This document shows positions 1-7,944 of a stretch of DNA of 24,515 bases, piece by piece. The position numbers were made by a program, and so were the translations under genes. The stretch comes from an uncultured Clostridia bacterium (GTDB lineage Bacteria > Bacillota > Clostridia > Saccharofermentanales > DTU023). The DNA lies in assembly GCA_947254895.1 (NCBI GenBank), contig CAMYEY010000014.1:1-24515 (forward strand). The letters run 5' to 3'. Every line of letters starts with the position of its first letter. The first letter of the stretch is position 1. Below the pieces are notes generated by a model. It did not search any database and had not been told where the DNA came from. It saw only the letters and a list, made by a program, of their open reading frames with translations.

Positions 1-46
1 CACCGGTGGCGAATCGTCGGCAGCGTCAGATGTGTATAAGAGACAG
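1..46 (+). other. Nextera/Tn5 sequencing adapter left on the contig end
   Basis: Bases 14-46 match the 33-nt Illumina Nextera read-1 adapter, ending in the 19-base Tn5 mosaic end AGATGTGTATAAGAGACAG (28-46). The 13 bases before it fit the tail of the P5 oligo (CAC) followed by a 10-nt index; that reading is inference. The adapter is in frame with mfd, so naive gene calling adds about 14 false residues containing RRQRQMCIRDR. Genuine genome starts at base 47. Confidence 0.97.
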
Positions 47-47
47 G

Positions 48-2867
48 TCGATTGGCCGTCTGGATACTATTTTGATTTATCCGGCCAAGGAATGGCTCCT
101 AGATCCGGCTAAAAGCCAAGAACTGGCAGAACAAATTGAGGCCGCAGGAGAAGCCCAAAGCCAGGCAGCCCTTCGGCAGGCTGCCAGTTTAGAGGATGCT
201 GAAAGGTTTAGCCTCTTGGGTAAGCGGGATGCTGAAAGGCTTCGGGAAGGCCTTTCCTTTGCAGCACTAGACCGCTGGCTCTACCTCATCAAGGACGATC
301 GGGCAAGTCTTTTAGACTTGGCCGGTGAAAGTGATTCCCTCCTTTTCTTTGCTGAATTAGACCAAATTCAAAAACGTCAGGCTGCCGGCCGGGCTGATTT
401 TTATAAAAAACTTGAGTCTTGTCTGGCAAGAGCCCAAGTGGTTAAGGAGACAGAGGGGGTTTGTCTAACAGAGGAAGAAGCCTGGCAAGGCCTTGCTGAC
501 CTCAAGCCTGTGACCTTTACCATGCTTGATATTGCCGGCTCCGGCCTTTCCGGATCTACTAAGCTAAGATTTCAAGTCAGGGCGGCAGATTTTTACCAGT
601 CCAGAGAAAATGTCCTGGTCAGAGACTGGCATGAGTGGACAAAGCAGGGGGAGACGGTTTTCGTTTTTGCCGGCTCAGAATCTCGCCGGGCCAAGCTTGA
701 TGAACTGAAGGGGCGAGAAAACCTGGCCGGACAGGTTATCCCCCTTAGCCTTAGCAGGGGTTTTGTCTGGCCCAAGGCCGGCTTGGTCCTGCTAGGGACA
801 GAGGATGTTTTCTTAGCTTCTCGAACCAAGTCTAAAAGAAAAAAACAGGGGATCAGCATCGACTTCCTCTCAGATCTCAAACCGGGAGATTATGTGGTCC
901 ACGAAGACCACGGCATAGGCATTTACCACGGCCTCAAGACCCTGGATGTCGGTGATAAGGTGGGAGACTACCTTCATATTTCCTATGCCGGTACGGACCA
1001 ACTCTATATTTCGGTCGACCAGCTCGATAAAATTCAAAAATATGTTTCAGCCGGGGGTGGTAAACCCAAACTTTCCAAGCTGGATGGCCAGTCCTGGCAA
1101 AAATTGAAGGCCAGGGCCAGGGACTCAATCAAACAACTGGCTACCGACCTGGTCAAACTCTATAGTGAAAGGATGAAAACCAAGGGTTACCGCTTTAGCC
1201 CTGACACAGTTTGGCAGGAAGAGTTTGAAGAAGGTTTTCCCTATGTTGAAACAGAAGACCAGTTGGCAGCGGTAGCAGACCTCAAGCGTGATATGGAGTC
1301 TGACAAGGTGATGGACCGCCTCCTCTGCGGCGATGTCGGTTTTGGCAAAACGGAAGTAGCCTTCCGTGGCCTTTTTAAGGCGGCGATCGAGGGAAAACAG
1401 GCGGCCATGCTGGTACCCACAACAGTCCTGGCCCAGCAGCACTATGAAAATCTGGCAGCCCGCTTAGAAAAGTTTCCCATCCGTCTGGCCTTGCTCAGCC
1501 GTTTTGTTCCGGCAGCTGAAAGAAAAAAGATCATCAAGGACCTGGAGAAGGGGGAGGTGGATATTGTGATCGGGACCCATCGGATCCTGTCAAAAGATAT
1601 CGACTTTAAAGACCTGGGCCTCCTGGTGATTGATGAAGAACAGCGCTTTGGAGTTGACCACAAGGAAAAGATCAAGGCTCGCTACCCGACCGTCGATGTT
1701 TTATCCATGACCGCCACCCCTATACCCAGGACCCTCCACATGTCCATTTCCGGCATCCGGGATATTTCTATTTTAGAGGAGGGACCGGCTGACCGCCAAC
1801 CGGTTCAAACCTATGTGATGGAGTTTGACCAAAACCTGGTCGAAGAAGCCGTTCTCAAGGAGATAGGTCGGCATGGCCAGGTCTTTTACCTCTTTAACAA
1901 TACCCATAAGATTGCTGAGAAAACTGCCCAGCTCCGCCGAGACTTACCCGGACTCAAGGTTGAATACGGCCATGGGCAGATGAGCGAGCGGCAGCTGGAA
2001 AATGTGGTGGAGTCCTTCATCGCAGGCGAATTTGATGTCCTGGTTTGTACGACCATCATCGAGTCAGGGGTCGATATGCAAAATGTTAATACGATTATTG
2101 TCGAAAATGCTGACCGCTTGGGCCTGGCCCAGCTCTATCAAATTAGGGGACGGGTGGGCCGTTCAGGTCGCCAGGCCTATGCCTACATCACCTATAATCC
2201 GGCCAGGGTTCTAAATGAGGATGCAGCCAAACGCCTGGCCGCCATCCGAGACTATACAGAACTCGGATCAGGCTTTAAGATTGCCTTGAGAGACCTGGAA
2301 GTTCGGGGGGCCGGTAACCTTCTAGGGGCAGACCAGCACGGCCATATGGAAGCGATCGGTTATGAGCTTTATTGCAAAATGCTGGCTGAAAATATGGAGG
2401 AACTGACTGACCGGGTGCTTCCTGACCAGCCGGCTGACTGCCAAGTTGAGTTGGCGGTAGATGCCAGGATTCCTGCATCTTACATCAGTGATGAGGGCTT
2501 GAGGCTAGACCTTTACAAGCGGATAGCAGAGATTAAAAGTGAGTCAGACCACTATGACCTGGTTGACGAACTGATCGACCGCTTTGGTGACCCTCCCCGC
2601 CAGGTGCTAAACCTCTGCGGTGTTGCCTTAATCAGGAGTCGGGGCAGCCTTTTGGGGGCAGACAGGGTTTACCTCTCGGGCGAAGATGTTTTTTTGACCT
2701 TCGGCCAAAATCAACCTAATATGGAAGCCCTTGCACAACTTCTGGCTAAGGATCGGGCTAAGGGCAGGGTCCTCTTTAATGCCGGCGTCAAACCTTACTT
2801 GCTCATTAGTAAGATCGGACGAGCCGGGCACCGGATGATTGAGGAATTAGTCAGGATTTTGTTATAG
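48..2867 (+). CDS. mfd: Transcription-repair coupling factor Mfd, 5'-truncated
   Basis: Mfd is a DNA translocase that removes RNA polymerase stalled at lesions and recruits UvrA. About 939 residues remain; full-length Mfd is near 1150, so roughly the first 200 residues (part of the UvrB-like region) are missing because the contig ends in adapter. Visible in order: the tail of the UvrB-homology region; the RNA-polymerase-interacting CarD-like domain beginning LKPGDYVVHEDHGIGIYHG near residue 277; Walker A GDVGFGKTE near 428; the DEEQRFG box near 529; SMTATPIPRT; the helicase motif VI GRVGRSG; and a C-terminal TRCF domain. The ATPase motifs look intact, so this is an assembly truncation rather than a pseudogene. 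The next gene follows after 22 bases on the same strand and may be cotranscribed. Confidence 0.97.
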   Translation, partial: SIGRLDTILIYPAKEWLLDPAKSQELAEQIEAAGEAQSQAALRQAASLEDAERFSLLGKRDAERLREGLSFAALDRWLYLIKDDRASLLDLAGESDSLLFFAELDQIQKRQAAGRADFYKKLESCLARAQVVKETEGVCLTEEEAWQGLADLKPVTFTMLDIAGSGLSGSTKLRFQVRAADFYQSRENVLVRDWHEWTKQGETVFVFAGSESRRAKLDELKGRENLAGQVIPLSLSRGFVWPKAGLVLLGTEDVFLASRTKSKRKKQGISIDFLSDLKPGDYVVHEDHGIGIYHGLKTLDVGDKVGDYLHISYAGTDQLYISVDQLDKIQKYVSAGGGKPKLSKLDGQSWQKLKARARDSIKQLATDLVKLYSERMKTKGYRFSPDTVWQEEFEEGFPYVETEDQLAAVADLKRDMESDKVMDRLLCGDVGFGKTEVAFRGLFKAAIEGKQAAMLVPTTVLAQQHYENLAARLEKFPIRLALLSRFVPAAERKKIIKDLEKGEVDIVIGTHRILSKDIDFKDLGLLVIDEEQRFGVDHKEKIKARYPTVDVLSMTATPIPRTLHMSISGIRDISILEEGPADRQPVQTYVMEFDQNLVEEAVLKEIGRHGQVFYLFNNTHKIAEKTAQLRRDLPGLKVEYGHGQMSERQLENVVESFIAGEFDVLVCTTIIESGVDMQNVNTIIVENADRLGLAQLYQIRGRVGRSGRQAYAYITYNPARVLNEDAAKRLAAIRDYTELGSGFKIALRDLEVRGAGNLLGADQHGHMEAIGYELYCKMLAENMEELTDRVLPDQPADCQVELAVDARIPASYISDEGLRLDLYKRIAEIKSESDHYDLVDELIDRFGDPPRQVLNLCGVALIRSRGSLLGADRVYLSGEDVFLTFGQNQPNMEALAQLLAKDRAKGRVLFNAGVKPYLLISKIGRAGHRMIEELVRILL

Positions 2868-2889
2868 GCGATAGGCAGAGGAGGTCTAT

Positions 2890-3168
2890 ATGCAGATTAA
2901 GCAGCTGGAAGCTTTAGTAAAAGTTATCGATTGTGCCAGTTTTAGTAAGGCAGCTGAGGTCAGCTATCTTTCTCAGCCGACCATCAGCTCCCACGTTAGA
3001 AATTTGGAAAGGGAACTGGGCGTGACCCTCTTAATCAGGTCGACCAAGCGGGTAAGGCCTACGCCGGCCGGCCAGCTCCTCTATGACTATGCAAAAGAGA
3101 TTCTTGACCTCCATGACCGGGCCTTGGCCGCAACCAGAGACCTGGCCCGGGAGGAACAAAAAAACTAG
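2890..3168 (+). CDS. LysR-type winged-helix DNA-binding protein lacking effector domain
   Basis: The 92-residue product is the N-terminal DNA-binding half of a LysR-type regulator: it opens MQIKQLEALVKVIDCASFSK, has the recognition-helix pattern LSQPTISSHVRNLERELG, the wing with TPAG near residues 57-60, and then a helix (about residues 65-90) matching the LysR linker/dimerisation helix. Family members are normally about 300 residues with a periplasmic-binding-protein-like sensor domain, which is absent. AGAGGAGG at 2878-2885 is a good ribosome binding site. The coding sequence is clean up to its TAG stop, and no effector-domain remnant was recognised in the 60 bases before the next gene. It may be a real HTH-only regulator that dimerises without ligand control, or a remnant. 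Target genes are unknown; the downstream FemAB gene is a candidate by proximity only. Confidence 0.85.
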   Translation: MQIKQLEALVKVIDCASFSKAAEVSYLSQPTISSHVRNLERELGVTLLIRSTKRVRPTPAGQLLYDYAKEILDLHDRALAATRDLAREEQKN

Positions 3169-3228
3169 GGGAACTGCACACTTACGTAAACCAGCGGTTT
3201 ATTCTAGAAGATCAAAGGAGTTCATATT

Positions 3229-4497
3229 GTGGAAGATTATTCTGACCCTATTTTAAATACAAAGCTTACACTGGTCCAAGTATCTGGAGAAGAGTGGGAT
3301 AATTTTGCCTTAAACTGGCAAGCTAAAGCCCCCTCCTCTCCGGCCAGCTTTAACCAAAGTCAAAATATGGCGGATTACCTTGATAAAAATGGCCAGAAAA
3401 CCTTTCCTTTGATTTTGAAAAATGAGTCGGGCGAAGCCCTTGCTGGAGGTCTCTTTGCCCTCTACCCGGCTATGAAAATTTTTCGGGTTGCCAAGTGCAA
3501 CCAGGGCCCCCTCATTGATTATCTGAACCGGTCCCTGCTTCTGGCCTTCTTTAAAAAGGTTAAAGCATTTTTGAAAAAGCAAGGGGCTGTTGAGCTGACC
3601 ATCACCCCCAATATTGAATGTGGGGAAATTTTTAAGCAGGTTGCAGAAAATCTTGCTGGAGCCGGCTTTGACCATGACGGCTTTGATAATGGCTACCTTA
3701 ACGGGGTGGGCCGCTGGTTTTTTGTCAAAGATTTTAGTGGCATTCAAGGGCCTGACCAACTGTGGGCCAGCTACCATAGTAAAACCAGAAACCTGGTCAA
3801 AAAGGCTGAAAAGTTTTCTGTTCACTGCCGAGAAATCGATGAGGATGAGTTTGAGATCTTTGCAGATATGATGGAAAAGACGGGGGAAAGACGAGGCTTT
3901 CTCGCTAGACCGGCCAGTTATTTTCGGGAGTTTTTAAAATATTATAACCGGGGTGCTTCTAAGGGCATGATCCTCCTAGCCTACCTGGAGCCGGAAGAGG
4001 CGCTCTTGCAGTTGGGTCGAGAAAGGTCTGAGATAGAGGAAGATTGCCGAAAGCTGGAGGGAGAAATTGCGGAGGGTGTCCGGTCCAAGCGGTCTGAGGG
4101 CAAGCTGAAGGCTCGTAAAAGTGAGTTAGAGGCTTGTGATAAAAATATGGCAATGATCACAAAACTTTTAGACCGGGGACCCAGGATCTACCTCTCCGGG
4201 GCAACCTTTGTCACCTACAATGGAGAAATGACCTACCTCTTTAGTGGCTCCTACAAGGAGTTTTACGGACTTTGTGCGGCCCAGCTAATTCAGCATTATG
4301 CCCAGACCAGGGGGTTGGAAGAGGGTATTAGAAGTTATAACTACTATGGTACCATGGGTAAGCACTCAGGCCAGGAGGATGAAGGGATCTTAGACTTTAA
4401 AAAGGGTTTTGGCGGCCGCCTACTGGAGCAGCCGGGAAACTTTTCCCAGGCCCTCAGCTGGCCTTTTGGCCCCATCTACCAAAAATATTTTAAGTAA
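3229..4497 (+). CDS. FemAB-family peptidoglycan bridge aminoacyltransferase
   Basis: FemX/FemA/FemB/MurM enzymes transfer amino acids from aminoacyl-tRNA to the stem-peptide lysine of lipid II at the cytoplasmic membrane face. The 422-residue length is typical. Two GNAT-like halves are visible. The insertion at about residues 252-306, rich in E, R and K (for example REIDEDEFEI before it and GRERSEIEEDCRKLEGEI within it), fits the coiled-coil arm of Fem proteins. The C-terminal part has the family pattern YNYYGTMGKHSGQEDEGI followed by DFKKGFGG. Start is GTG at 3229 with AAAGGAG at 3214-3220, spacing 8; no nearer in-frame ATG has a comparable site. The amino acid added and the position in the bridge cannot be read from sequence. 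It implies a Lys-type, branched peptidoglycan, which fits the murT gene at 9814. Confidence 0.9.
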   Translation: MEDYSDPILNTKLTLVQVSGEEWDNFALNWQAKAPSSPASFNQSQNMADYLDKNGQKTFPLILKNESGEALAGGLFALYPAMKIFRVAKCNQGPLIDYLNRSLLLAFFKKVKAFLKKQGAVELTITPNIECGEIFKQVAENLAGAGFDHDGFDNGYLNGVGRWFFVKDFSGIQGPDQLWASYHSKTRNLVKKAEKFSVHCREIDEDEFEIFADMMEKTGERRGFLARPASYFREFLKYYNRGASKGMILLAYLEPEEALLQLGRERSEIEEDCRKLEGEIAEGVRSKRSEGKLKARKSELEACDKNMAMITKLLDRGPRIYLSGATFVTYNGEMTYLFSGSYKEFYGLCAAQLIQHYAQTRGLEEGIRSYNYYGTMGKHSGQEDEGILDFKKGFGGRLLEQPGNFSQALSWPFGPIYQKYFK

Positions 4498-4595
4498 TGG
4501 GAAAGAAAAAGGGGCTTAAACAAGCGTAACCCCTGTATCTGTGGCCTGCTAGAGATTGATTAAATGCGGGTAAATGTTAAAATAGGGTTAATGCA

Positions 4596-4624
4596 TTGAC
4601 AGATAAATAAAATTTTGATAAAGA
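4596..4624 (+). promoter_or_regulatory. Sigma-A-type promoter for the HPr-like gene
   Basis: TTGACA at 4596-4601 is a perfect -35. A 17-bp spacer leads to TAAAGA at 4619-4624, with TG at 4616-4617 giving an extended -10. It lies in the 178-bp gap after the FemAB gene, about 50 bp before the ATG at 4676. The match suggests a fairly strong, separate promoter for the small gene. Confidence 0.65.
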
Positions 4625-4675
4625 CTGACCGCACAAGTTGAAACTAATTTTCATGCGGTTAGAAGAGGAGGAAAC

Positions 4676-4906
4676 ATGATCACTAAGAAATTATTCCGTT
4701 CAATTGACGAGCTCCAGCTGGTTCAATACTATGCAACCCTCTCACCTGAGGATGTCGGCTTTCACTCCGAAAACGGCAAGGTGATTGTTGATGCTAAGAG
4801 CTTCATCGGCCTGTTTGGCCTGAACTTTGCTGAACCTATCCTGGTTGTTAGCGAAGATGAAGATTTCCACAAGAAGATCGCCAATATTGGTGAGACTGTC
4901 GAATAG
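4676..4906 (+). CDS. Small HPr-like protein without the phospho-accepting histidine
   Basis: The 76-residue protein has the size and C-terminal pattern of PTS phosphocarrier HPr: NGKVIVDAKSFIGLFGL (residues 33-49) parallels the HPr segment NGKKVNLKSIMGIMSL, with Ser42 at the place of regulatory Ser46. The N-terminal HPr signature GLHARPA is not present; the only histidines are His30 and His65, both outside the active-site position. It therefore cannot act as a normal PTS phosphocarrier. The best-known parallel is Crh of Bacillus, which lacks His15 but keeps Ser46 for carbon catabolite control; applying that here is inference. AGAGGAGGAAAC precedes the ATG, and a consensus-like promoter and a terminator bracket it as a single-gene unit. 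No ptsI or hprK is in the window. Family assignment rests on one conserved segment and overall length. Confidence 0.6.
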   Translation: MITKKLFRSIDELQLVQYYATLSPEDVGFHSENGKVIVDAKSFIGLFGLNFAEPILVVSEDEDFHKKIANIGETVE

Positions 4907-4969
4907 TTAGGTCTTCCTAGACCTTGCAAGGTTGGCCGACCAGCCGCCTTGTAAAAATTAAAAGATTAA

Positions 4970-5018
4970 GGCCAGTTGCCGGTCGCTTAAGCCGGTAGCT
5001 GGCCTTTTTGTGTTTTTT
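4970..5018. terminator. Intrinsic terminator, probably bidirectional
   Basis: GGCCAGTTGCCGG (4970-4982) pairs with CCGGTAGCTGGCC (4992-5004) apart from two internal positions. It is followed on the + strand by a T-rich tract at 5005-5018. On the minus strand a looser T-rich tract follows the same stem, so it can also end pepF, whose stop lies at 5034. Confidence 0.8.
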
Positions 5019-5033
5019 ACTTGCCGCTAAAGA

Positions 5034-6839
5034 TTAGTGGTCGAGCCGGCCGATGAGCCGGCCTATGTATGCGATCATCTGCCGCAAGGGCTTATCTGTA
5101 CTTAGGTCGACACCGGCCAGCTTAGCATGTTCGATTACGGGCAGGGGGCCACCGGTTTTGAGGAAGTTTTGCCATTTGGCCACCTGTTCTTGAGGTTCAT
5201 CCTGAAGACCCAAGTAAAAGGCGGTTGAAACCACAAGGCTGGCACTGTAGGTATAGGAATAGAGGGGGGCATAGTAGTGGGGCTGCCGCATCCAGGTTTT
5301 TTCGGCACCGGGATCCAGGATGACCCGGTCACCCCAGAAGGCCTTGAGTTGGTCTAAGAAAATGGCATCGAGGTCCTCGGCCCCTAACTGGTCACCGGCG
5401 GCAATCCTATCCATGACTTCCCTTTGAAAGGCCCCTTCGAGGAGATGGGTAACGGCGTTATGGTAGTAAGTGTTGCCGACCAGGGAAGCAGTTACATAGT
5501 CTTGGAAGTCCGGGTCCGAATTTTGTTTAAAGAGGCTATCAGCCAAAAGCAATTCGTGGGCGGTTGAAGGGGCTTCAACCAGGTAAAAAGGCATTTCTCT
5601 TTCTAAAAAAGAATTGTTTCGGGAGGCCAGGATGTTTTGCCCGGCATGTCCCAGCTCGTGGGCCAGGGTAAAGACCTCGCTCAAGTTGCCTGACCAGTTG
5701 AGGAGAATATAGGGGTGACAGCCGGCCACATCCGCACAAAAGCCCCCGGTTGACTTGCCGAGATTTTGGGCGAAGTCCAACCAGCGTTCGGGGAAGGCTG
5801 CCATAATCATGGCCTTATAGCTTGGACCCATAATATCCATAGCCTTATCAATATAGGTTTCGGCCTGGGAAATTGTGATTTCCGGTTCGAAATCCGGCAT
5901 GAAAGGGGCTAGGAGGTCGGAGTAGTGGACCCGGTCAAGCTGGTAGCGGTCAGCCAAAAGGCCTGCGTAACGCTGCATGTGGGGGGCCAGGTCGCTCATG
6001 ATCAGGTCGATCTGCCGGTCGTAAAGTGACCGGTTACTCTTTTGCTGAAAGAGGGCTTCTTCGGTTGCATTGGCAAAACCCCTGAGCTTGGCCAGCTTTT
6101 CTTGGGTAGTAAACTTACTGATCAGGATGCTTGCGTTAGTCTTGTGGTAGCGGTTGAGCCCTTGGCAGAAACTTTTAAAGGCTTGGCGGCGGACTTCAGT
6201 GGATTTATCTCTGGCATAATTATTTTCATAACTGACAAAACTCAAGGGATAGCTTTGGCCGTTAGCTTCAAAGTCAGGAAATTCCATATCCTGACCCTTG
6301 ATAACGTCATAGAGCTTATAAGGCAGTTGTAAACTGGGTTCAAGGGCGGCCAGGACCCTTTCCGTTTCAGCTTGGAGGAGGTGGGACTTGGCTGCAAGCT
6401 TGTCTTTTAAAAATTGTGAGTAGTCCTCAGTTGCCCGACTGGTTTCTGCTAAAAAGGCATCATCCAGCTGGGCTAGTTCCGGGTCGAAAAAGCTACTTTC
6501 GGCAAAGACTTGGGCCAGGACCTGGTCAACCTCTTGCATCCATTTAGCCAGGTGGGGATTTCGCATATCGACTGAGAAGGCTAGGGAAACATAGGCAGCA
6601 AGGCGGTCAGCCTGGAAATAGAGGGCCTCTAGGTCCTTGATGGCCTGAAGGAGAAAATCACTCTCTTGGCAGTTTTTAATTTTACCCTGGTATTTTTCCT
6701 TAAAGTCACCGGCTTGTTTTTCTAATTTTAACTGAGCCTTGCGGCAGTCCTCTTCTGTTGAAAATATGGCTGAAAGATCCCAGGTTAACTCTACCGGAAC
6801 CTCAGACCTTTCTGCTAGTCCCTGTACTTTGCTTGTCAT
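5034..6839 (-). CDS. pepF: Oligoendopeptidase F (M3B zinc metallopeptidase)
   Basis: A cytoplasmic zinc peptidase that cleaves short peptides, contributing to peptide nutrition and turnover. The 601-residue length is typical of PepF. The zinc motif HELGH sits in the context TLAHELGHAGQN, and the third ligand is expected in the downstream segment EAPSTAHELLLADSL, which has the family's E-x-x-S/T pattern. The N-terminal helical region starting near EVPVELTWDLSAIF is also characteristic. No signal peptide or membrane segment is seen. Start ATG at 6839 has AAAGGAG just upstream in the transcript. The gene stands alone, divergent from trxB across a 163-bp gap. Confidence 0.95.
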   Translation of the reverse strand: MTSKVQGLAERSEVPVELTWDLSAIFSTEEDCRKAQLKLEKQAGDFKEKYQGKIKNCQESDFLLQAIKDLEALYFQADRLAAYVSLAFSVDMRNPHLAKWMQEVDQVLAQVFAESSFFDPELAQLDDAFLAETSRATEDYSQFLKDKLAAKSHLLQAETERVLAALEPSLQLPYKLYDVIKGQDMEFPDFEANGQSYPLSFVSYENNYARDKSTEVRRQAFKSFCQGLNRYHKTNASILISKFTTQEKLAKLRGFANATEEALFQQKSNRSLYDRQIDLIMSDLAPHMQRYAGLLADRYQLDRVHYSDLLAPFMPDFEPEITISQAETYIDKAMDIMGPSYKAMIMAAFPERWLDFAQNLGKSTGGFCADVAGCHPYILLNWSGNLSEVFTLAHELGHAGQNILASRNNSFLEREMPFYLVEAPSTAHELLLADSLFKQNSDPDFQDYVTASLVGNTYYHNAVTHLLEGAFQREVMDRIAAGDQLGAEDLDAIFLDQLKAFWGDRVILDPGAEKTWMRQPHYYAPLYSYTYSASLVVSTAFYLGLQDEPQEQVAKWQNFLKTGGPLPVIEHAKLAGVDLSTDKPLRQMIAYIGRLIGRLDH

Positions 6840-6886
6840 AAGACTCTCCTTTAAGTATTTATTTTTGTAACATTTAGCTGAGCTTT

Positions 6887-6915
6887 TTGTGCTTAAAATT
6901 TTCTTGTATTAGAAT
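6887..6915 (+). promoter_or_regulatory. Probable trxB promoter
   Basis: TTGTGC (6887-6892), 17-bp spacer, TAGAAT (6910-6915). The -10 is close to consensus and the -35 is weak, as is common for regulated promoters. It lies in the gap between divergent pepF and trxB, about 85 bp before the trxB start. Confidence 0.45.
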
Positions 6916-6943
6916 ACACCCTAAAAGCAGATTTTCATAGGCT

Positions 6944-6964
6944 TAGGTCTGCCTCCTAGACCTA
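6944..6964 (+). repeat. Inverted repeat in the trxB leader
   Basis: TAGGTCT (6944-6950) and AGACCTA (6958-6964) form a perfect 7-bp stem with a 7-nt loop, downstream of the predicted trxB promoter. A near copy, TAGGTCT-TCCT-AGACCT, lies at 4908-4924 just after the HPr-like gene. Either an RNA hairpin or an operator is possible; neither is demonstrated. Confidence 0.4.
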
Positions 6965-7002
6965 GGATAGGCACTTGAATCAAAGGAGCTAAGGAGTTGT
7001 TC

Positions 7003-7941
7003 ATGGAAGACAGGATTTATGACTTAATTATTATAGGAGCAGGGCCTGCCGGCCTTTCTGCAGGAATTTATGCTGGTAGAGCCGGCCTCAAGAGTTTAAT
7101 TATTGAACAGGGTCTGGATGGTGGTCAGATTGCCCAGACAGCTGAAATTGAAAACTATCCCGGACAAGGGGCAGAGGCAGAGTCGGGTGTTGACTTGGTT
7201 GCCCGCTTTAGCCAACAGGCCGAGCGCTTTGCCTGTGATCGGGCTCAAGACCTTGTCCAAGCCGTGAACTTGTCAGGAGACATTAAGGAGGTTAAGGGCC
7301 TGATGGCATCCTACCGGTCCAGGTCCCTGGTTCTGGCTACCGGAGCTTCACCTCGCAAGGCCGGTTTTAAGGGGGAGGCCGAATTTACCGGACGGGGGGT
7401 TTCCTATTGTGCTACTTGCGATGGCAACTTTTTTAAGGGCTCTGAAGTCTATGTCGTCGGTGGTGGGGATGCTGCCGTAACAGAAGCCGTTTTCCTTTCC
7501 AAAATAGCCGGAAAAGTAACCCTTATCCACCGGCGAGACAGTTTTAGGGCAGCAGCCAGCCTGGTCAAGCGTGCCCGGGCCATTGAGAACATTTCTTTTA
7601 TCTATGACTCGGTCGTGGAGGAGGCTTGGGGGACGGACCTTCTAGAGGGAATTCGAATAAAAAATCTTAAAAGTGGCGAGAAAAGGATCCTTGAAAGGGA
7701 ATGTGAACGGCCGATGGGTCTCTTTGTGGCAGTCGGCTTTGCCCCAAATACCGCCTTGTTTCAGGGACAACTTGATTTGGTCAACGGCTATATCGTCACC
7801 GATGAAGATATGGCAACAGGCCTAAACGGTGTTTTTGCTGCAGGTGACCTGAGGCAGAAAAACTTCCGCCAGGTTATCACAGCAGCAGCTGACGGCGCTA
7901 TAGCCGCCAACTCTGCTGCAATCTACTTGCTAGGTCTCTGA
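7003..7941 (+). CDS. trxB: Thioredoxin reductase (NADPH, FAD)
   Basis: Reduces thioredoxin with NADPH through FAD and a CxxC disulfide in the cytosol. About 312 residues, normal for the low-molecular-weight bacterial type. Visible: FAD-binding GAGPAG near the N-terminus; active-site SYCATCDGNFF; the second Rossmann motif VVGGGDAAVTEA; HRRDSFRA, the usual NADPH 2'-phosphate contact; and C-terminal GVFAAGDLRQKNFRQVITAA, which contacts FAD. An in-frame TTG at 6997 overlaps the Shine-Dalgarno, so ATG 7003 is preferred: AAGGAG at 6991-6996 gives a 6-nt spacing. The stop lies 3 bp from the stop of the convergent gene at 7945, with no room for a terminator between. Thioredoxin itself is not in the window. 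Confidence 0.96.
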   Translation: MEDRIYDLIIIGAGPAGLSAGIYAGRAGLKSLIIEQGLDGGQIAQTAEIENYPGQGAEAESGVDLVARFSQQAERFACDRAQDLVQAVNLSGDIKEVKGLMASYRSRSLVLATGASPRKAGFKGEAEFTGRGVSYCATCDGNFFKGSEVYVVGGGDAAVTEAVFLSKIAGKVTLIHRRDSFRAAASLVKRARAIENISFIYDSVVEEAWGTDLLEGIRIKNLKSGEKRILERECERPMGLFVAVGFAPNTALFQGQLDLVNGYIVTDEDMATGLNGVFAAGDLRQKNFRQVITAAADGAIAANSAAIYLLGL

Positions 7942-7944
7942 TCC

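Noticed and set aside
3310..3825. 171-residue minus-strand frame inside the FemAB gene
   Set aside because: Antisense shadow of a clear coding gene with no ribosome binding site or recognisable domain.
4501..4540. Terminator after the FemAB gene (AGGGG/CCCCT stem)
   Set aside because: The stem is plausible but no U-tract follows it.
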